Source of the DNA: Adiantum capillus-veneris
Taxonomy: Eukaryota; Streptophyta; Polypodiopsida; Polypodiales; Pteridaceae
Assembly: GCA_014529385.2 (NCBI GenBank)
Contig: CM043958.1
Span: 140,008,398-140,072,397, forward strand
Length of the DNA stretch: 64,000 bases
Direction of reading: 5' to 3'
Shown one piece after another: positions 58,777 to 64,000 of this stretch (position 1 is its first letter; each line of letters starts with the position of its first letter). The translations under genes and the position numbers were made by a program. Under the pieces are notes generated by a model. It searched no databases, was not told where the DNA came from, and saw nothing but the letters and a program-made list of their open reading frames with translations.

Positions 58777-59823
58777 TCCCCTCCTTTTCAAAGTGAGGTA
58801 TTGGTACCGAGCTATATGGCGTCGAGGGAGATCGCCAATAGCATCCAGAATCCTGGAAGGGACTCTTCGCCGGCCCACTCGGATGTGTGGGTCGTGCAGT
58901 ACTTGAACTTCATAAAGGTCTGCAACGCTTGCCTCTTTGGGCCGCGCCGAAAGCGACACAAAGCTTATGTGGCTCCTTCAATGCTTCAACTTCGTCGAGA
59001 GTCATGCTTCTTTCTTCTTCAAGAATCTCCATGGCTGAAAATTCCTGAAACCATTTCCAACACAAAACCATGATCATACCTATTCCATGTAAAGTGAGTG
59101 GAAAAAATCTTCGTCCTAATAGACTGTGCATGCAATGCAGATGAACAAAGAGACGGAGTGCCAAACCGTTCACCACACATACGCAAACAATGAAATCGAA
59201 TCTTTCTCTTCTGATCTAAAGCAATCAACTATAGCAATTCACAACAAAAATGCCCATGCTTGGTGCTCATACTTTCATGTGCTCTTTCTACAAATGTGTC
59301 ATGCCAAGGAAGAGACATGGAATGTGACTTCCTTGAATGCATATTTTTCAGCTTTTCATGGACAATCCGCATACATTCGTGCTCATTAATGAGTGAAACG
59401 TGCTCAACGTACAATATGTCATGCCTAGGAAAAGGGATCACATAAAGACGCTGACGAAAATACAGGAAATGATCACGAATGAAACACTCGTACAATGCGT
59501 GCTGACAAATCATTCGAACACATAGTACTTCCTATAAGGGTTCTTTGGACCTAGGCTCGAGAGCCAAGATCGGTTCTTCGTGACTCATCGCATCTGCAAA
59601 TAGGTTAGCTTCATTAGAGAAAGTATGAACTAACACATCATCCTTGTGAACAATCAAATAATCTTCATGCAACTCATCATGCTTGTGAGAAATCACATCT
59701 TGATAATCATGCAAATCATCATGCTTGTCAGTGTCATCCAAATCATCATGCTCATCATTATCATTCAAATCATCATGCGTATCATCATGCAAATCCTGTG
59801 TGTCATGCTTTGGAGAAGAAGAG
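58777..59823 (-). pseudogene. Inverted C internal region (tail to Asp/His repeats)
   Basis: From the right on the minus strand: Asp/His repeats HDTHDDLNDNDEHDDLDDTD (59792-59720); VHKDDVLVHTF and LALEPRSKEPL; then MICQHALYECFIRD to SMSTKHGHF (59513-59229); and the chromodomain-like tail ADLYEVQVLHDPHIRVGRRRV (58920-58850). Its right edge at 59823 is the insertion point of copy C6. Confidence 0.82.
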
Positions 59824-61043
59824 TGTCACGTGACACATCCAACCCTATGTGTCCGTGGACAAGCTACAACATGATCAAGGTTCAGTCAGTCCAGTCAGTC
59901 TAGATTAGAAGTGATCTGGCACTTTTTGTGAGTCTATTCGTAGACCGTGCATGCCCAGTCACTTAGTTTAGATGCATATCCTCTCGTTGCACACAGCATG
60001 ATCATAAGCATTCTCATCAGAATCCTTCAGGGAATTTTCCAATGCATTTAGCATATTTTACCTATTTTTGACATTTTTCACTTATTATTTTTAAGTGACT
60101 TTTGTTGGAAAGTAGGTAGGGCAATTTTGCTTTGTATATAAGCAAACTAGAGCTAGCACTATTTGGCAGAAGAGGCAACAGGAGCCAAGCTCAGCAGGCA
60201 ACTTCTCCAACAAGAACTTGGCGGTACTTCCCTCCAAGCAAGAACCTTCCCTAGCGTTTTCTCCATCAAGCAACCTCGCCCAGATCCTAGCGTTTTCAGC
60301 ATCTGCACCATCGCCAGCAAGACCCAGCCCTTGGCGTTTTTGCATCAGATCTTCACCGCAAGATCCTCTCATGCCTGGCATTTTTCCCCATGCCTAGCGT
60401 TTTTGAAGAGCACCAACAGCTAGCGTTTTTGCAACAATTGCATCGCCAAGCAGATAGCATTTTTTAAGAGATCCCAGAGTAGTAGATTCAGCCCTAAGAA
60501 GGTAGCAGATTCAGCCCGGAAAGACCATCAGTTTTCAGCCTTTAAGAACCTCAGTTTTCAGCACTAAACCTGCAGATTTTCAGCGTCAAAGACCCACAGA
60601 AAACAGCCCCCAAATCAGCGTTTTTGGACTAGTCGCAGACTTCAGCCCATAGTGTTTTTGGACAGCAGCAGAAAGATTGCAGATTTCTGCCTTAGGTCGG
60701 TCTCGTCGTCCCCGTCGTCATCACCGACATAGCCTAGACTTGCATCAGTCCCATGCATTCAGTTTGTACCGGTTTGTGCAATCATAAGTAGACCACTCTC
60801 TTCGACGAGAGTGGGGCCTTCGGAGGAGGGTTTTACGTCTCTGGTGTCGTATCTCTCTTCTCTCTCTATCTCTCAGTCTCATACACTTGCACGCACAGTG
60901 TCCATTCACTTTGTTTGTGATCATAGCATTCTCTCATTAAGAACGGAAGGCTCTCCCTTCCATAAGAACAAAAGGAACCTTGAGCACAGTTCGGAGCACT
61001 CATCTTGAGCAAAGCGCAAGCATTCATTCCGCTGCACCTAACA
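59824..61043 (+). repeat. C6 5' LTR
   Basis: A 1220-bp LTR, TGTCACGTGACAC to CTAACA, followed by AGGTATCAGAGC (primer-binding site with one change). A TATATAA box lies near 60136-60142. At least nine TAGCGTTTTTG-like units lie at 60240-60660. Confidence 0.92.
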
Positions 61044-61520
61044 TAGGTATCAGAGCTTTGGCAGTGTTCTGTATCACTCAAGGAAAGAACCACAAGAATC
61101 ACAAGAATTTTTTTGCTTGTTGCGATCACACGAACCCAAGTTCCCTTGGGCGTGTCGATTCCTAATCGTGTTTTTGAAGAGTGACAGGAATCCCAAGAAA
61201 GAAGGGCTTGTCAAGCCTCCCCTTGTGCCTCTTTTCACTCATTGAGAGCGAACCGTGCACTTAGCGACCAGCCAATCGACGTGAGGTGGGAAAAAGCAAC
61301 CTTGGTGTGAGCACAAGGCCACCAAGGGGTGCGCCCGCGGAAAAGAGTAGAACTCGGGTGAAGAGAAGATCCTTCTCAAACACAGATTGCAAGCGAAAGA
61401 AAACCTCAAGAACCTCAAGACCCTCAAGAACCCAAGAACTCAAGACCCCCAAGAACCCAAGTTCCTCGTGAACTTAAGAACCCAAGACCACAAGAACCCA
61501 CGAGAACCTATGACTTCATA

Positions 61521-62791
61521 ATGGTCATCACTCGAAGCGGAATGGATACTTCGCTTGGAGGTGATGAGCATGAGAGAGGCGAAGAAGAATTTTTCCCACC
61601 AGGAGGTTTTTCCGACACCCCCCCCCCCCCCCCCCCCCCTCCCCATCTACGTCAAGGATTGCACTAACTATGGAGGCTTTAGACCATATGTTTCTCGAAA
61701 GGAGGTTAGAACGCGAAGCAAGAAATGCAGAAAGAATGGCAGAAATGGAACGCAGACACATAGAAAGAAGAGCAGAAAGAAAAGCAGAAATGGAGCTCAA
61801 ACACCAAGAAAGAATGGCACCCGCCGTCAAAGAAAAGAGCGACCAACACATGAAAGAGTTCTTGCGACTCTTTTCTCAAGCTCAGGCACAGATGCAAGAG
61901 ATTCGGGAAAAGGAGACTCTCTCAATATCTTCTTCTCCAAAGCATGAGACACAGGATTTGAATGATTGTGTGAAGCATGATGATGATTTGATTGACAATG
62001 AGAAGCGTGATGAATTGAATGATAATGATAAGCATGATGATTTGGATGACAATGACAAGCATGATGATTTGCATGATGATCAAGAGGTGATTTCTCACAA
62101 GCATGATGATTTGCATGATCAAGATGTGATTTCTCACAAGCATGATGAGTTGCATGAAGATGATGTGATTGTTCACAAGGATGATGTGTTAGTTGATGCT
62201 TTTTCTAGCGAAGCTAACCTCGTTGCAGATTCAATCAATCACAAAGGATCGATCTTGGCTCTCGAGCCTAGGTCTAAAGCACCCCTTCAGGAAGAACCGA
62301 TCTTGGCTCTCGAGCCTAGGTCCAAAGAAACCTTACAAGAAGTATTATGTGTTCGCATGATTCGTCAGCACGCATTGTACGAATGTTTCATTCGTGATCG
62401 TTTCCTGTATTTTAGTCAACGTCTTTATGTGATCCCTTTTCCTAGGCATGACATATTGTACGTTGAGCACGTTTCACTCATGAATGAGCACAAATATATG
62501 CGGATTTTTCATGAAAAGCTGAAAAGTATGCATTTAAGGAAGTCACATTTCATGTCCCTTCCTTGGCATGACACATTCATAGAAAGAGCACATGAAAGTA
62601 TGAGCACCAAGCATGGGCATTTCCGTTGTGAATTGCCACAGTCGATTGCTCTAGATCAAAAGAGAAAGATTCGATCTCATTGTTTGCATGTGTTTGATGA
62701 ACGGTTTGTCACTCCGTCTCTATGTTCATCTACATTGCATACACAGTCTTTAGAGAAGACAAGCTGTTTCCATTCACTTTCCATGGAATAG
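61521..62791 (+). pseudogene. C6 internal ORF (coiled coil, Asp/His repeats, unknown segment)
   Basis: ATG at 61521 gives MVITRSGMDTSLGGDEHERG. A run of 22 C (61618-61639) shifts the frame. From 61670 a 373-codon frame is open: a charged coiled-coil-like part (about residues 8-82, EREARNAERMAEMERRH), the Asp/His-rich repeats (about 93-173, KHDDLDDNDKHDDLHDDQ), and a duplicated EPILALEPRSKETLQE unit. The conserved segment RMIRQHALYECFIRDRFLYF to SMSTKHGHF follows. This is the longest open version in the window. The protein has no recognised enzyme motif. Metal binding by the Asp/His repeats is only a guess. Confidence 0.75.
61618..61639 (+). repeat. 22-base C homopolymer in the C6 ORF
   Basis: An uninterrupted C run replaces the CCTCCCCCTTCCCC-type stretch of sister copies and breaks the reading frame between the conserved start and the coiled coil. 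Confidence 0.95.
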
Positions 62792-63091
62792 GTATGTTTA
62801 TGTTTTTGTGTTGGAAATGGTTTCATGAATTTTCAGCCATGGAGATTCTTGAAGAAGAAAGAAGCATGACTCTAGACGAAGATTAAGCATCGAAGGAGCC
62901 ACAGAAGACTGTCACTTTCGACGCAGCCCAATGAAGCAAGCGTTGCAAACCTTTCTGAAGTTCAAGTACCGCACGACCCACACATCAGAGTGGGCCGGCG
63001 AAGAGTCCCTTCCAAGATTCCGGATGCTATTGGCGATCTCCCTCGACGCCATACAGTTCGGTACCAGTACCTCACTTTGAAAAGGAGAGGA
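62792..63091 (+). pseudogene. C6 chromodomain-like tail and polypurine tract
   Basis: Broken frames encode FHEFSAMEILEEERSMTLDE, then KFKYRTTHTSEWAGEES and IRFRYQYLTL-like residues. The region ends with AAAAGGAGAGGA, the polypurine tract before the 3' LTR. Confidence 0.75.
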
Positions 63092-64000
63092 TGTCACGTG
63101 ACACATCCAACCCTAAGTGTCCGTGGACAAGCTACAGCATGATCAAGGTTCAGTTAGTCCAGTCAGTCTAGATTAGAAGTGATCTAGCACTTTTTGTGAG
63201 TCTATTCGTAGACCGTGCATGCCCAGTCACTTAATGTAGATGCATATCCTCTGGTTGCACACAGTATGATCGTAAGCATTCCCATCAGAATCCTTCAGGG
63301 GAATTTTCCAATGCATTTAGCATATTTTACCTATTTTTGACATTTTTCACTTATTATTTTTAAGTGACTTTTGTTGGAAAGTAGGTAGGGCAATTTTGCT
63401 AAGTTTGTATATAAGCAAACTAGAGCTAGCACTATTTGGCAGAAGAGGCACAAGAGCCAAGCTCAGCAGGCAACTTCTCCAACAAGAACTTGGCGGTACT
63501 TCCCTCCAAGCAAGAACCTCCCCTAGCGTTTTCTCCATCAAGCAACCTCGCCCAGATCCTAGCGTTTTCAGTATCTGCACCATCGCCAGCAAGCCCTAGC
63601 CCTTGGCGTTTTTGCATCAGATCTTCACTGCAAGATCCTCTCATGCCTGGCGTTTTTCCCAATACCTAGCGTTTTTGAAGAGCACCAACAGCTAGCGTTT
63701 TTGCAACAATTGCATCGCCAAGCAGATATGCAGCCCTAGCGTTTTTGAAGAGATCCCAGAGTAGCAGATTCAGCCCTAAGAAGGTAGCAGATTCAGCCCG
63801 AAAAGACCATCAGTTTTCAGCCTTTAAGAACCTTAGTTTTCAGCCCTAAACCTGCAGATTTTCAGCGACAAAGACCCACACAAAACAGCCCCCAAATCAG
63901 CTTTTTTGGACTAGTCGCAGATTTCAGCCCATAGCGTTTTTGGACAGTAGCAGAAAGATTACAGATGTCAGCCTTAGGTCAGTCTCGTCGTGCCCGTCAT
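63092..64000 (+). repeat. C6 3' LTR, cut by window end
   Basis: It is near-identical to 59824-60730, with TGTCACGTGACAC at the start, TATATAA near 63410 and the TAGCGTTTTTG cluster at 63520-63950. Confidence 0.93.

Larger units (their letters stand above)
59824..64000 (+). mobile_element. Family C copy C6 (continues beyond the window)
   Basis: LTR 59824-61043, internal 61044-63091, second LTR from 63092 to the window end. It is inserted in an inverted C copy after AAGAG (59819-59823); the matching target copy would lie outside the window. This is the only C copy with its own LTR pair visible and no nested insertion. Confidence 0.88.

Overview
The window is repeat-rich nuclear DNA of a land plant, probably a seed-free vascular plant such as a fern. 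That placement is an inference from the style of a degenerate PPR gene near 8.4-9.1 kb and from the dense nesting of Ty3 and Copia LTR retrotransposons; nothing fixes the species. One host gene is clear: the last four exons of a mitochondrial-type peroxiredoxin IIF gene (13958-14898, minus strand), with intact reading frames and splice sites. Its 5' exons were not found.

Layout. 1-13.9 kb: mostly non-coding DNA with compound microsatellites (2.3, 3.0-3.25, 7.5 and 11.9 kb), a long inverted repeat (5.5-5.7 kb), the PPR pseudogene, a 101-bp duplication and a Copia integrase relic. 15261-18990: a reverse-oriented, gag-less Ty3 element (A1) just upstream of the peroxiredoxin exons. About 20.6-29.3 kb: a second reverse Ty3 relic (A2) holding two nested non-autonomous elements, E (gag-only, 22848-27087, TSD CCCGG) and F (TRIM-like, 27106-28828, TSD CAAAT). 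About 29.6-42.8 kb: a forward Ty3 relic (B) whose gag is split by a family C array in the order LTR-internal-LTR-internal-LTR (30650-42325, exact TSD CCGAA). The third C LTR is itself split by a Copia element (G, 37201-41511). 43.9-64.0 kb: more family C copies in both orientations. One is split by a complete gag-only element with about 2-kb LTRs (D, 45477-51747). One inverted pair meets head-on at about 56488. A near-complete copy (C6) runs off the right end.

From the target-site duplications the nesting reads as E and F into A2, G into C into B, D into C4, and C6 into an inverted C copy. Most elements here carry deletions and depend on other copies for reverse transcriptase and integrase.

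The most unusual content is family C. Its copies carry a gag/protease remnant followed by an Asp/His-rich repeat ORF and a conserved segment of unknown origin where RT, RNase H and integrase would be expected. Its LTRs begin with a palindrome containing CACGTG and carry a cluster of CTAGCGTTTTTG-like motifs downstream of the TATA box. All identifications come from reading translations and aligning repeats by eye; no database search was run.
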